Shown here: one piece after another, positions 35,814-44,192 of the stretch
How the letters are laid out: every line of letters begins with the position of its first letter
Position numbering within the stretch: the stretch's first letter is position 1
Source: an uncultured Muribaculaceae bacterium
Lineage (GTDB): Bacteria; Bacteroidota; Bacteroidia; Bacteroidales; Muribaculaceae
Direction of reading: 5' to 3'
DNA: 64,000 nucleotides
Assembly: GCA_947179295.1 (NCBI GenBank)
Contig: CAMXAZ010000002.1
Location: 1-64,000, forward strand
Notes under the pieces: generated by a model
The model's database searches: none
Told to the model about the DNA's origin: nothing
The model's input: the letters and a program-made list of their open reading frames with translations, nothing else
Made by a program: the position numbers and the translations under genes

Positions 35814-37241
35814 ATGACTGTAGGTGAATTCGCGGATCTCGTGAGGGCCAGGCTGCCCTATGAACCCAATGGGCAGCAGAACCTGCTCATTGAGGCCTTG
35901 GCGCGTTTCTGCTCGGCCTCCACACCCTCTGATTCGGTCTTCATTGTCAACGGATATGCCGGAACGGGCAAGACCTCGCTTACCGGCGCGCTCGTAAAGG
36001 CCCTCGAAGAGGTGCGCAGGCCGGTGGTGCTGCTTGCCCCGACCGGAAGAGCCGCCAAGGTGTTCAGCGCCCACTCCGAGCACCCGGCCTATACCATCCA
36101 CCGCAAGATCTACCGGGGCGCGCCGGGCGAACTCTCAGGAGGCATGACCGTGATGCAGCGCAACAGTCTCGCCGATGCCGTATTCATTGTCGATGAAGCC
36201 TCCATGATCTCTGACAGCCCCTCGGCGGCCGATGCCTCAGGCTTCGTCAGGCAGAGTCTGCTCGAAGACCTTGTGGAATACGTGTTCACCGGCGACAACT
36301 GCCGGCTGATACTTCTCGGCGATGTGGCCCAGCTGCCCCCGGTAGGCTCCGCAGAGAGCCCCGCCATGCAGCCCTCTACGTTCAAGGCTCTGGGGCTTCA
36401 CGTGAGCCGCGCGGTGCTGACCGACACCGTCCGCCAGTCTCGCCGTTCGGGCATACTGCGCAATGCCACCTGGCTGCGCCGGGCCATGCTGCTTGACCCA
36501 CTTCCCGCCCCGCGCCTGTTCACCGAAGGCTATGACGATGTCAGGGTGGTGGAGGGCGATGACGTAATCGACACCATTGCCGACTGCTATCGCTCCGACG
36601 GACCGGGAGAGACTGCCGTCATCACCCGCTCCAACCGACGGGCCACCGGCTTCAACCTCGGCATCCGTTCCCGCATTCTCGACTGCGAGGAGGAGCTGGT
36701 CAGAGGGGAGCGTCTGCTGGTGGCGAAAAACAACTACACCTGGGCCTCTAAAATCAAGGGACTCGACTTCATAGCCAACGGCGATGTGGCAGTGGTCAGC
36801 CGTGTGCACGGCACGGAGGAGAAATACGGCTTCCGCTTCGCCAATGTCACCCTCCACCTGCCCGACCGCGATGTGGAGGTGGACTGCCGCATCTTCCTTG
36901 AGACGCTGACCGATGAAAGTGCCTCTCTCTCGCGCGAGCGCATGGAGCAACTTGCACAGGCCCGCATGGCCGATCCTGAGGTCAACGCCCCTGACGTGGC
37001 CTATGAAACCCGGCTGCGCCGACTGCGCACCGATGAATATTTCAACGCCCTCCAGGTCAAATATGCCTATGCCGTCACCTGCCACAAAGCCCAGGGAGCG
37101 CAGTGGCGCAACGTATTCATCGACATGGGCGGAATCGCTCCTGATCAGCAGGGCCTCGAATTTTACCGCTGGCTCTACACCGCCACCTCACGCGCCACCT
37201 CGCGGCTCTACTACATGAATCCCGCCTCGGCTGACGACTGA
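35814..37241 (+). CDS. RecD-like ATP-dependent DNA helicase (superfamily 1)
   Basis: A 475-residue SF1 helicase of the RecD/Pif1-like AAA_30 + UvrD_C_2 type. Motif I is NGYAGTGKTSL (about residues 45-55), motif Ia LLAPTGRAAKVFS, motif II AVFIVDEASMIS, motif III LLGDVAQLPPVG, and motif VI/UvrD_C_2 VTCHKAQGAQWRNVFID with TATSRATSRLYY at the end. It is shorter than full RecD or RecD2 (no N-terminal OB or helix-hairpin-helix region), as usual for this single-gene form in Bacteroidota. There is no recB or recC nearby. A role in replication repair or recombination is likely, but the precise substrate is not known. Confidence 0.9.
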   Translation: MTVGEFADLVRARLPYEPNGQQNLLIEALARFCSASTPSDSVFIVNGYAGTGKTSLTGALVKALEEVRRPVVLLAPTGRAAKVFSAHSEHPAYTIHRKIYRGAPGELSGGMTVMQRNSLADAVFIVDEASMISDSPSAADASGFVRQSLLEDLVEYVFTGDNCRLILLGDVAQLPPVGSAESPAMQPSTFKALGLHVSRAVLTDTVRQSRRSGILRNATWLRRAMLLDPLPAPRLFTEGYDDVRVVEGDDVIDTIADCYRSDGPGETAVITRSNRRATGFNLGIRSRILDCEEELVRGERLLVAKNNYTWASKIKGLDFIANGDVAVVSRVHGTEEKYGFRFANVTLHLPDRDVEVDCRIFLETLTDESASLSRERMEQLAQARMADPEVNAPDVAYETRLRRLRTDEYFNALQVKYAYAVTCHKAQGAQWRNVFIDMGGIAPDQQGLEFYRWLYTATSRATSRLYYMNPASADD

Positions 37242-37307
37242 ACGCTCCGCTTCGCCACTCTTTATGCGCATTTTGTCACAGAAATAGCCCGATTGCAAAA
37301 AAAATTG

Positions 37308-37315
37308 TAAATTTG
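37308..37315 (+). promoter_or_regulatory. -7 box before the pseudokinase gene
   Basis: TAAATTTG fits TAnnTTTG and lies 35 bp before ATG 37343. It overlaps the upstream in-frame TTG at 37313, arguing against that start. Confidence 0.5.
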
Positions 37316-37342
37316 CATCTTGAACAAATACGCGTTTCAGTC

Positions 37343-38146
37343 ATGGACAACACCACTCTTTCCGCCTCCTCGCCTAAATGGACCGAAATCGAGCATCTTC
37401 CCGAATGGGACGAGGAATTCTACCACGTCTATACCGCTAAGAAGCATGGCAAATGGCTCATGCTCAAAACTCTGCGTCCGGAACTGAAAGGGCAGGAGAA
37501 GTTCGAACGCATGATTGAGAAGGAGTTTGAGGTGCGCTACAACCTGGCGCATCCCCACATCATCATGATCAACGACTTCGAGGAAGTGCCCGGACTGGGG
37601 ATGTGTATCATAACCGATGATGTCTACGGCGATTCACTCGCCAAGCTCATCCGTGAGGGCAAAGTGACCGAAGACCATCTCTTCAAAATCCAGCACCAGC
37701 TGCTCGATGCCCTTGACTATATCCAGGAAAAGCATCTCGAACACCATCCGCTGTCAACCTCGCGCATAATCTTCACCGAAAACATAGGCAATCTGAAGCT
37801 TATCGACGTGGGCTTTGACCAGAACACCCACATCACCCCCAAGGATGTCAGCGAGGACATAAAGAACTACGGCGAGGTGCTCATGGCCGCCCTTGATGCC
37901 GCCGGCAGCACCAACCAGCGCCTGCGCCGTGTGGCCGAGAAGTGCATGAATCCCGACCCGGCCAAACGCTATCAGGATGTCAATGCCCTGCGTCTTGCCC
38001 TGGCCGACCGTAAGACCAACAATATCTATCTTGCAATAATCGCTTTCCTTGTGGCCATGATAGCCCTGCTTCTGTGGCTCAACTCTCCTTACCGTCCGGA
38101 GCCCCTCCACAGCTCCCCGTCAACGGAAAGCGTGGCTCCAAAGTAA
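37343..38146 (+). CDS. Tail-anchored protein kinase-fold protein, predicted pseudokinase
   Basis: A 267-residue protein with a eukaryotic-type kinase fold followed by one transmembrane helix (about 234-253, IYLAIIAFLVAMIALLLWL) and a short Pro/Ser tail. The N-lobe Lys is kept (WLMLKTL), as is an alpha-C Glu (EKEFEVRYNLAHPHI). The catalytic loop, normally HRDLKxxN, reads HHPLSTSRI, so the catalytic Asp, the Lys and the Asn are all replaced. DFG is DVG, keeping the metal Asp. The glycine-rich loop is not recognisable. The C-lobe ends with the usual MNPDPAKRYQDV region. It is therefore probably a scaffold or nucleotide sensor rather than an active kinase. No phosphatase or FHA partner lies nearby. 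Confidence 0.75.
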   Translation: MDNTTLSASSPKWTEIEHLPEWDEEFYHVYTAKKHGKWLMLKTLRPELKGQEKFERMIEKEFEVRYNLAHPHIIMINDFEEVPGLGMCIITDDVYGDSLAKLIREGKVTEDHLFKIQHQLLDALDYIQEKHLEHHPLSTSRIIFTENIGNLKLIDVGFDQNTHITPKDVSEDIKNYGEVLMAALDAAGSTNQRLRRVAEKCMNPDPAKRYQDVNALRLALADRKTNNIYLAIIAFLVAMIALLLWLNSPYRPEPLHSSPSTESVAPK

Positions 38147-38155
38147 AAATTTGAT

Positions 38156-39286
38156 ATGTCAGTAACCGTAAAGGCAATAGAACCGGTCAAGAAAGCCTTG
38201 CGCGAATACGTCAACTTCGGAATAGATCTCTATGACGGAAACGACTTTTTCGTGCCGAGTCTCATCTTCGACGAAATCAATACATTGATCCCCTCCAAAA
38301 ACCCGGCCTTTGACTATTGCCGGGCTCAGTCCTTCATGGCTTATCGTAACGGCAAGCCCGCAGGACGGATCACGGCCATTATCAATGACCGTCTCAACTC
38401 AACCACCGGCCGCAAGGAAGCGCGTTTCGGATTCGTGGACTTCGTGGACGACTGCGAGGTGACCGACGCGCTCTTCGGAGCCGCCGAGCAGTGGGCCCGT
38501 GACAATGGCATGACCGAAATGATAGGCCCGATGGGCTTCACCGACATGGACCGCGAGGGTATGCTCGTGGAAGGCTTCGATGAGATGGGCACTATGGCCA
38601 CCATCTACAACTATCCCTACTATCCAGCCCATGTGGAGCGCCTTGGCTACCGCAAGGACACCGACTGGGTGGAGTACCGCATAACCATCCCCGACAAGGT
38701 GCCGGAAAAGATGACCCGCATCTCGGAGATCGTGATGAAGAAATATGATCTCCGCATTCTCAAATACACTTCCGGCAAAAAGATAAAGCGCGACTACGGT
38801 CAGGAACTTTTCCGGCTCATCAATGAGACCTATGCCAACCTCTACGGCTACTGTTCGCTCACGGAGCGCCAGATTGACTACTATGTCGACATGTATCTGA
38901 GCATCCTGCGCCTTGACTATGTAAGTGTGGTGGTTGACAGCAAAGGCAAGCTCGTAGGGGTCGGCATCACGCTCCCCTCGCTCTCGGCAGCCCTGCGCAA
39001 GTCGCGCGGACGTCTCTTCCCGCTGGGCTGGCTGCACCTTCTCCGCGCCATCCGCGGCCACAACGACGTGATCGACCTGCTGCTCATTGCCGTGGCCCCC
39101 GAATATCAGTCGAAGGGTGTCAACGCGCTGTTCTTCTATGACCTGCTGAATCTTTATATCAAGAACGGAGTCAAGTATGCCGAGACCAATCTTGAGCTTG
39201 AAAGCAACTCGCAGGTGCAGTCGCAGTGGGAATACTTCGAGCGCCGGCAGCACCGCCGCCGCCGCGCTTTCCGCAAGCAGCTCTGA
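38156..39286 (+). CDS. GNAT-like acyltransferase-family protein (YghO-type)
   Basis: A 376-residue cytoplasmic protein resembling the YghO-type family related to GNAT N-acyltransferases. Visible blocks: PAGRITAIINDRLN (strand of the first half), RFGFVDFVDD, MTEMIGPMGFTDMDREGMLVEGFDE, and in the C-terminal half LLLIAVAPEYQSKGVNALFFYDL, a GNAT motif A-like segment (Q-x-x-G-V-x-A), followed by YAETNLELESNSQVQSQWEYF. The substrate is not known. It starts 9 bp after the pseudokinase stop and is followed by glycosyltransferase genes, so a role in surface glycan or lipid modification is possible. Confidence 0.72.
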   Translation: MSVTVKAIEPVKKALREYVNFGIDLYDGNDFFVPSLIFDEINTLIPSKNPAFDYCRAQSFMAYRNGKPAGRITAIINDRLNSTTGRKEARFGFVDFVDDCEVTDALFGAAEQWARDNGMTEMIGPMGFTDMDREGMLVEGFDEMGTMATIYNYPYYPAHVERLGYRKDTDWVEYRITIPDKVPEKMTRISEIVMKKYDLRILKYTSGKKIKRDYGQELFRLINETYANLYGYCSLTERQIDYYVDMYLSILRLDYVSVVVDSKGKLVGVGITLPSLSAALRKSRGRLFPLGWLHLLRAIRGHNDVIDLLLIAVAPEYQSKGVNALFFYDLLNLYIKNGVKYAETNLELESNSQVQSQWEYFERRQHRRRRAFRKQL

Positions 39287-39344
39287 ACCGCCTTTCATCT
39301 CCCTGGCGTAGCTTCCGGAAGGAATATAATTACCCCGATCTGTC

Positions 39345-40526
39345 ATGGAAAACAACGACCATCTGAAAATACTGCTGGTAGGTGACGCATCATCGTTTCA
39401 CCACAACCTGGCCGAGGGTCTCCGGAAACTCGGTCATGAGGCCGTTGTAGCTTCTCACGGAGGCCACTGGCTCGACACCGGACGCGACATCGACACCGGG
39501 CGGAGGTGGAAAAACAAGGCGGGCGGTCTGGAGCTATGGCTGCGGTGGCAGCTGAGACTGAAACAGAAAATGACAGGCTTCGACGTGGTTTCCATCGCCA
39601 CCCAGAGTTTCATCGAGCTGCGCCCGCACAGAGCACAGGCGATCTATGACTATCTCCGAGCCAACAACCGCTCGATGTTCTACACGGCTCTCGGAACCGA
39701 TTCAAACTATGTGGAGGAGTGCATTGATCCCGCCAGTCCCATACGCTACAGCGAGTTCCGCCTTTTCGGCGCTCAGTCGCCGCTGTGCAAGGCACAGCCA
39801 TCACTCGTGTCTGAATGGCTCTCCGAGCCTCTGAGAAATTTCGGAAATCACATATGGGCTACGGCTGACGGTGCCGTCTCGGCCCTCTATGAATATGACG
39901 TGGCGCTCCGGCGTGTTCTTCCTCCTGAAAAAATCGCTTATGGTGGCATTCCGGTCAATGTCGATGACCTGCAGCCGGTCAGCCTGCCTGACAGGATAGA
40001 GAAAGTGCGCCTTTTTCTCGGCCGTTACCGCGGTCGCTACCTTGAAAAAGGGACCGATGTGATGGAAGCCGCCGCCCGCGCCGTGGTAGACCGCTATCCT
40101 TCACGTGCCGAGCTGATAATAGTGGAAAACCGCCCCTATGATGAATATCTCGGACTGATGCGCTCGGCTCATGTGGTTCTTGACCAGCTCTACTCCTACA
40201 CGCCCGCCACAAACGCCCTTCAGGCTATGGCCTATGGGCTTAACACCGTGTCAGGCGGAGCGCCGGAGTTCTATGACTTTATCGGCGAGAAGGAACTGCA
40301 GCCGGTGATACATGTCGAGCCTGACTATGAATCCGTTTTCCGGGCCTTGGAGCAGACGGTGCTGCATCCCGACGGCATACCTCCTCGCGGCGTGGCCGGG
40401 CGGGAGTTCGTCATCAAGCACAATCACTATCTGACAGTGGCCCGGCGCAACCTGGAGTTCTGGCAGAGCCGTCTGGCCGCTGCAGGCCGCTGTGACGGCA
40501 GAAGAGGAGGGGCGCGCCATGAATAA
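39345..40526 (+). CDS. Glycosyltransferase (GT-B fold, group 1-like)
   Basis: A 393-residue cytoplasmic protein with a GT-B pattern: N-terminal LKILLVGDASSFHHNLAEGLRKLGHEAVV, a central RGRYLEKGTDVMEAAARAVVDRY (the second Rossmann domain), and EYLGLMRSAHVVLDQLYSYTPATNALQAMAYGLNTVSGG, which corresponds to the nucleotide-sugar binding region of GT4-type enzymes. The usual second Glu of the EX7E motif is not obvious. It is the first of three overlapping genes (glycosyltransferase, GT2-like, flippase). A purine-rich GGAAGGAA stands upstream of ATG 39345. The donor sugar is unknown. Confidence 0.8.
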   Translation: MENNDHLKILLVGDASSFHHNLAEGLRKLGHEAVVASHGGHWLDTGRDIDTGRRWKNKAGGLELWLRWQLRLKQKMTGFDVVSIATQSFIELRPHRAQAIYDYLRANNRSMFYTALGTDSNYVEECIDPASPIRYSEFRLFGAQSPLCKAQPSLVSEWLSEPLRNFGNHIWATADGAVSALYEYDVALRRVLPPEKIAYGGIPVNVDDLQPVSLPDRIEKVRLFLGRYRGRYLEKGTDVMEAAARAVVDRYPSRAELIIVENRPYDEYLGLMRSAHVVLDQLYSYTPATNALQAMAYGLNTVSGGAPEFYDFIGEKELQPVIHVEPDYESVFRALEQTVLHPDGIPPRGVAGREFVIKHNHYLTVARRNLEFWQSRLAAAGRCDGRRGGARHE

Positions 40527-41367
40527 GCGGCCTCTGTCTCTTGAAGTCATGATCTCGACTCTCGGAAGCGAGGGCATAAAGCGTGTAGCCTCCATGAAGC
40601 TGCCGCAGATGGCCGGTGTAAGCTATCTTGTCAGCTGGCAGACGGCCGGAGAGGACTCCTTATTGCCTGAGCAGCTTGAGGCGCGACCGGATGTCAGGGT
40701 GATCCGTACCGGTTCCATAGGGCTGAGCCGCAACCGCAACCATGCGCTTGACCATGCGTCAGCCGACGTGCTGCTTATTGCCGATGACGACCTTGACTAT
40801 ATTCCGCAGGGGCTTGAGGCTGTCAGAACGGCTTTTGAAGCCGATCCTGACCTTGATATCGGTCTCTTCCGCTACAGCAATGCCGGCGGAGGCTACGAGA
40901 AGGTCTATCCGCAAAGCCCGGTGCGCATAGCCGGGCATCTGCCGAAAGATTACTATACAACATCAATGGAGATTGCCATCCGCAGGGAGGGCCGCTCAGG
41001 TTCGCTGAGGTTCCACGAAGAGTTCGGGCTGGGTGCCCCGGTGCTGAAATGCGGTGAGGAAGAACTGTTTCTTCTTTCAGCGCGTCGGGCCGGACATAAG
41101 ATAGTATTGTTTCCTGTGGATCTTTGTGTGCACCGCGGGCTGACCACCGGAAACCGTCCGGTTGCTGACTCCGGGGTCTACCGAGGCATGGGAGCCGTGA
41201 CGGCGCTGATCTATCCGCTGACCTTCCTGCCGCGCTTCGTACTGGCGGCATGGCGCGGGAAGAAGCGCGGAATCATGAAATTTTTCCCGGCTCTCGTCAA
41301 CTTCATTTACGGAGTCGCCTACATGGCGCTTCGTGTCAGACCCTTCGGGAGGAGGGCTGCTGACTGA
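40519..41367 (+). CDS. GT2-like glycosyltransferase
   Basis: A 282-residue protein with a GT-A-like core: LEVMISTLGSEGIKRV at the N-terminus, then SIGLSRNRNHALDHASADVLLIADDDLDY, where DDD is the metal-binding DxD-type motif (about residue 95). FHEEFGLGAPVLKCGEEELFLL holds the acceptor-side ED-like acidic cluster, and FPVDLCVHRGLTTGN is typical of GT2 C-termini. ATG 40519 is preceded by an AGGAGG-like ribosome site (about 40505-40511) and overlaps the upstream gene by 8 bp. GTG 40492 is less likely. It ends in a TGATG overlap with the flippase gene, so translation is coupled. Confidence 0.82.
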   Translation: MNKRPLSLEVMISTLGSEGIKRVASMKLPQMAGVSYLVSWQTAGEDSLLPEQLEARPDVRVIRTGSIGLSRNRNHALDHASADVLLIADDDLDYIPQGLEAVRTAFEADPDLDIGLFRYSNAGGGYEKVYPQSPVRIAGHLPKDYYTTSMEIAIRREGRSGSLRFHEEFGLGAPVLKCGEEELFLLSARRAGHKIVLFPVDLCVHRGLTTGNRPVADSGVYRGMGAVTALIYPLTFLPRFVLAAWRGKKRGIMKFFPALVNFIYGVAYMALRVRPFGRRAAD

Positions 41368-42803
41368 TGGGCATCGGAAAACTGCGTGGCGCCCACGGGC
41401 TGAGTGCAAAGGTGCTGAAGGCAATGGGCCTCTTCGGAGGGGTTCAGGGCGTAGGCATTCTGTGCAGTGTGGTCAGGGTAAAGCTCGTTGCTCTGTGGCT
41501 CGGTCCGGCGGGAGTGGCGCTGTTCGGCATTTTCAACAATGCCGTTGAGATGGTCAGATCATTCTCGCAGCTCGGATTCAGATCAAGTTCCGTCCGTGAC
41601 ATCGCCTCTCACTCCGGAAGCGCCTCGCTGGCAGGGATCGTGGCCGTGGTAAGGCGCTGGGGGCTGATGCTTGGCCTTTTTGGCTGTGTGGTGATGCTTG
41701 TCGCAGCTCCGTTTCTGAGCAAGTCGACATTCGGGTCATATGACCGCACCTTATATTATATGGCGCTTGCGGTCGCTGTCTTCCTCATGGCCGTGTCGGC
41801 CTCGGAAGAGGCTGTGCTGCAGGGCTCCGGCCGGCTGCGCGCACTGGCGCGGGCTTCGCTTTGGGGAATGGTAGGCGGTCTGGCTGTTTCAGCGCCGATG
41901 TACTACTTCTTGGGGCTTGAAAGCGTTGTTCCCTCGATCATAGCCTATGTGCTTGTGACCAATCTGGCTCTTATGAGCCGGCGCGTAAAGTTTCCGGGCG
42001 AAGCCATGCGGAAAGGCTTGCGCGAAACCTGGCAGGCCGGCCGTCACTTCATCATGCTCGGCATCTACATGACAGCCGCCGATGTCATAGCTCAGGTGAT
42101 GAGCTATGTTTTCATAGCGTGGCTCAATCAGACGGGCGGAGAGAACTCCGTGGGCTTCTATCAGGCCGGTTATACTATGGTAAACCGCTATCCGGCTCTG
42201 ATAATGAGCGCAATAGCAATGGAATATTATCCGCGTCTGGCCTCCGTGGCCTCCTCGCCGCTGAGAATACGCACTTTCGTGGCCCATGAGATGAGGATTC
42301 TGACCGTGCTGCTGACGGCATTCGTGGCCATGTTCGTGCCTCTGGCGCAACTGGCTGTCCGCCTGCTTTATTCGGCTGAGTTTGACGTGGCAGTGCCGTT
42401 CGTGACAATCGCAATGGTCGGAGTCATGCTGCGGGCGGTTTCCTATTGCATGTCATATGTCATTCTTGCCAAGGGCGACGGCCCGACATTTCTGCTCACG
42501 GAGTCGATAAGCGCTGTAGCCGCGCTCGGCCTGAACATCGGGGCTTTCAGGCTGTGGGGTGTCAGCGGACTGGGTGTGAGCTACACTCTTTGGTATCTGC
42601 TCTATGTGGTGATCATCGCCGTGGTCTACTGCCGCCGCTATCGCCTGCGGGTGCCACGCCGGCTTGTGCTTGCAGTCTGTGTGGAAGTCGTGGCGATAGC
42701 CGTCTGCGTCGTAGTGGCGATGACGGCAGGCCATCTCTGGGCTCTCGTGCCGGGTGTGCTGACAGCCGCAAGCGCACTCTATTGCCTGAAAAAGATTTTT
42801 TAA
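41367..42803 (+). CDS. Polysaccharide flippase (Wzx/MATE-like)
   Basis: A 478-residue integral membrane protein with about 12-14 hydrophobic helices, of the oligosaccharide flippase family that turns lipid-linked glycans across the inner membrane. N-terminal features: MGLFGGVQGVGILCSVVRVKLVALWLGPAGVALFGIFN, typical of the family; a central KSTFGSYDRTLYYMALAVAVFLM loop; and VGFYQAGYTMVNRYPALIMSAIAMEYYPRLA. Its ATG shares one base with the previous stop (TGATG at 41365-41369). The glycan made here would need at least the two glycosyltransferases just upstream; no polymerase is in the window. Confidence 0.88.
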   Translation: MGIGKLRGAHGLSAKVLKAMGLFGGVQGVGILCSVVRVKLVALWLGPAGVALFGIFNNAVEMVRSFSQLGFRSSSVRDIASHSGSASLAGIVAVVRRWGLMLGLFGCVVMLVAAPFLSKSTFGSYDRTLYYMALAVAVFLMAVSASEEAVLQGSGRLRALARASLWGMVGGLAVSAPMYYFLGLESVVPSIIAYVLVTNLALMSRRVKFPGEAMRKGLRETWQAGRHFIMLGIYMTAADVIAQVMSYVFIAWLNQTGGENSVGFYQAGYTMVNRYPALIMSAIAMEYYPRLASVASSPLRIRTFVAHEMRILTVLLTAFVAMFVPLAQLAVRLLYSAEFDVAVPFVTIAMVGVMLRAVSYCMSYVILAKGDGPTFLLTESISAVAALGLNIGAFRLWGVSGLGVSYTLWYLLYVVIIAVVYCRRYRLRVPRRLVLAVCVEVVAIAVCVVVAMTAGHLWALVPGVLTAASALYCLKKIF

Positions 42804-42810
42804 CGGCGCT

Positions 42811-42856
42811 TCCGGCACTGTGTATATTTTTGTGTTGCCGGAGGTAAATATTTTTT
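42811..42856 (+). terminator. Possible terminator after the flippase gene
   Basis: TCCGGCA (42811-42817) pairs with TGCCGGA (42836-42842). After GGTAAATA a T-run follows (42851-42856). Confidence 0.5.
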
Positions 42857-42892
42857 ATGAAAAGGATGCTTTAATTTAGGTTTTATTTTGTT

Positions 42893-42946
42893 TTAACGTC
42901 TTTTAACTGTTGGGGGGGGTAAAAAGTAACATTTTTTATACATTTG
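42893..42946 (+). promoter_or_regulatory. G8-type promoter, copy 2 (secreted cluster)
   Basis: TTAAC (42893-42897), 5 bp, TTAAC (42903-42907), 4 bp, eight G (42912-42919), TAA, and TACATTTG (42939-42946) 19 bp after the G run. Every spacing matches copy 1 at 33844-33897, and both continue GCAAA after the -7 box. The leader to ATG 43089 is about 135 nt. Confidence 0.65.
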
Positions 42947-43088
42947 CAAAGTTGCTTTCTGAAAAAGCTATCTGTTGCTTTGTGTTACAGTGGTAATTTT
43001 TGCTATGGAAAAATCTTTTTTTAGGCTTTGCAGAATGCTCTGATCACTTATTTTTTAAATCTAAACCAAAATCAATACTGATAGAATT

Positions 43089-43580
43089 ATGAAAAAATTT
43101 GCCGTTATGCTTGCCTGCATAGTAGTCAGTCTGTTTACAAATGCAAAAGCACCTGAGGTCACAGACGTATCCGTGACAGGCGAAGGTGTCGGAAACGGAG
43201 GCCGTCCGGTGGTTGTGGCTACCTGTGCCGCCAAGAAAGCCGACAAGGTTACTGATGCCGATCTCGCACGCTGTGCAGTCAGAGCTGTGCTTTTCAGCGG
43301 ATGGGTGGATAAATCAAACACTTCGTCATTCGATGCCTCGGTCAGCCATCCCGCAGTGGCCGGAAGTCCTGACGCGGAGGACGCACATGCCGACTATTTC
43401 GCAGACTTCTTTGCAAGCGGAGCCGCTTCGAAATATGCTTCGGTGCTACCTGACACCCGCAAGGTGGTCAAAAGCGGTAAGGTATATCATGTCAGCCAGG
43501 CTGTTTCAGTGAATGAGCCGGAACTGCGCCGCAAACTGGAGAAAGACAATATCATCAAGTCACTCAGAAGCGGATGGTAA
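43089..43580 (+). CDS. Small secreted protein, LPP20-like, paralogue of the protein at 44193
   Basis: A 163-residue exported protein (signal peptide about 1-20, MKKFAVMLACIVVSLFTNAKA). I recognise no family with certainty. It aligns by eye with the lipoprotein encoded at 44193: DYFADFFASGAASKYAS against EYFNPFFSDGGEYRKFV, and the C-terminal VSVNEPELRRKLEKDNIIK against VTVDREGLRRQLEKDGVLK. It also has a helical segment ADLARCAVRAVLFSGW that matches EQAKKNAVYDVLFKGI. The helix with spaced Ala followed by strands is like the LPP20/FlgT N-terminal fold. It is the first gene of the cluster under the G8 promoter, 3 bp before the barrel gene. Confidence 0.65.
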   Translation: MKKFAVMLACIVVSLFTNAKAPEVTDVSVTGEGVGNGGRPVVVATCAAKKADKVTDADLARCAVRAVLFSGWVDKSNTSSFDASVSHPAVAGSPDAEDAHADYFADFFASGAASKYASVLPDTRKVVKSGKVYHVSQAVSVNEPELRRKLEKDNIIKSLRSGW

Positions 43581-43583
43581 ACT

Positions 43584-44171
43584 ATGAAAAAGATCCTCAC
43601 CTTTATCGCCGCCATGCTGGTCTCCATAGGAGTATCGGCGCAGGAAAACCAGGTAAAAAGAATCCCCGGAAAGGGCTATGACCCCAATCAGCAGCAATAT
43701 TCTCAGTTTGAACGCTCGGTGTGGTTCAGCGCCGAGGTGCTCGGCGGTGTGTCGTGCCATCTGCGAGGCCACAACATGGGCCTTGCCGAGGTAGATTTCA
43801 CCGTAGGCTACCGTTTCAGCCAGTATCTGAAAGTAGGCGTGGGCATCGGTCCGAGATACTACATCGACCAGGGGCCTCTCCGTCGCTCCGACATCAAGTG
43901 GGGCATGCCGCTGTTTGCAACCGTCAGAGGCAATCTGATACCCGGCCTTTACCGCACGGTGGTGCCTTACTGGGGCATAGAGGCCGGTGCATCGGTGCGT
44001 GACGGTGCATTCTTCCGCCCCACGCTCGGCCTGCGTATCGGCGAGCCCCGCAATGCCTTCACCATCGGCATCAGCTACATGGGGCAGGACATAGCCACCT
44101 ATAATTCCCGGCTGGAGAAGACGTGCAAATACACCAGTTTTGCCTGTCTCCGTCTCGGATATGAATTCTGA
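43584..44171 (+). CDS. Outer-membrane beta-barrel protein of the secreted cluster
   Basis: A 195-residue exported protein with signal peptide MKKILTFIAAMLVSIGVSAQ and a barrel pattern: VWFSAEVLGGVSCHL, LAEVDFTVGYRFSQYLKVGVGIG, PLFATVRGNLI, FFRPTLGLRIG, AFTIGISYMGQ, with C-terminal ACLRLGYEF ending in Phe. About eight strands fit. The gene lies between two LPP20-like paralogues, so it may form their outer-membrane partner. Its function is unknown. Confidence 0.75.
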   Translation: MKKILTFIAAMLVSIGVSAQENQVKRIPGKGYDPNQQQYSQFERSVWFSAEVLGGVSCHLRGHNMGLAEVDFTVGYRFSQYLKVGVGIGPRYYIDQGPLRRSDIKWGMPLFATVRGNLIPGLYRTVVPYWGIEAGASVRDGAFFRPTLGLRIGEPRNAFTIGISYMGQDIATYNSRLEKTCKYTSFACLRLGYEF

Positions 44172-44192
44172 AATCCGTTTATCTGAATATTT

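Noticed and set aside
40492..40518. GTG start for the GT2-like gene
   Set aside because: The AGGAGG-like ribosome site fits ATG 40519, and the extra residues look like untranslated coding of the preceding gene in another frame.
42823..42832. TATTTTTG box just after the flippase gene
   Set aside because: It lies in the loop of a likely terminator and has no -33 partner or gene at a sensible distance.
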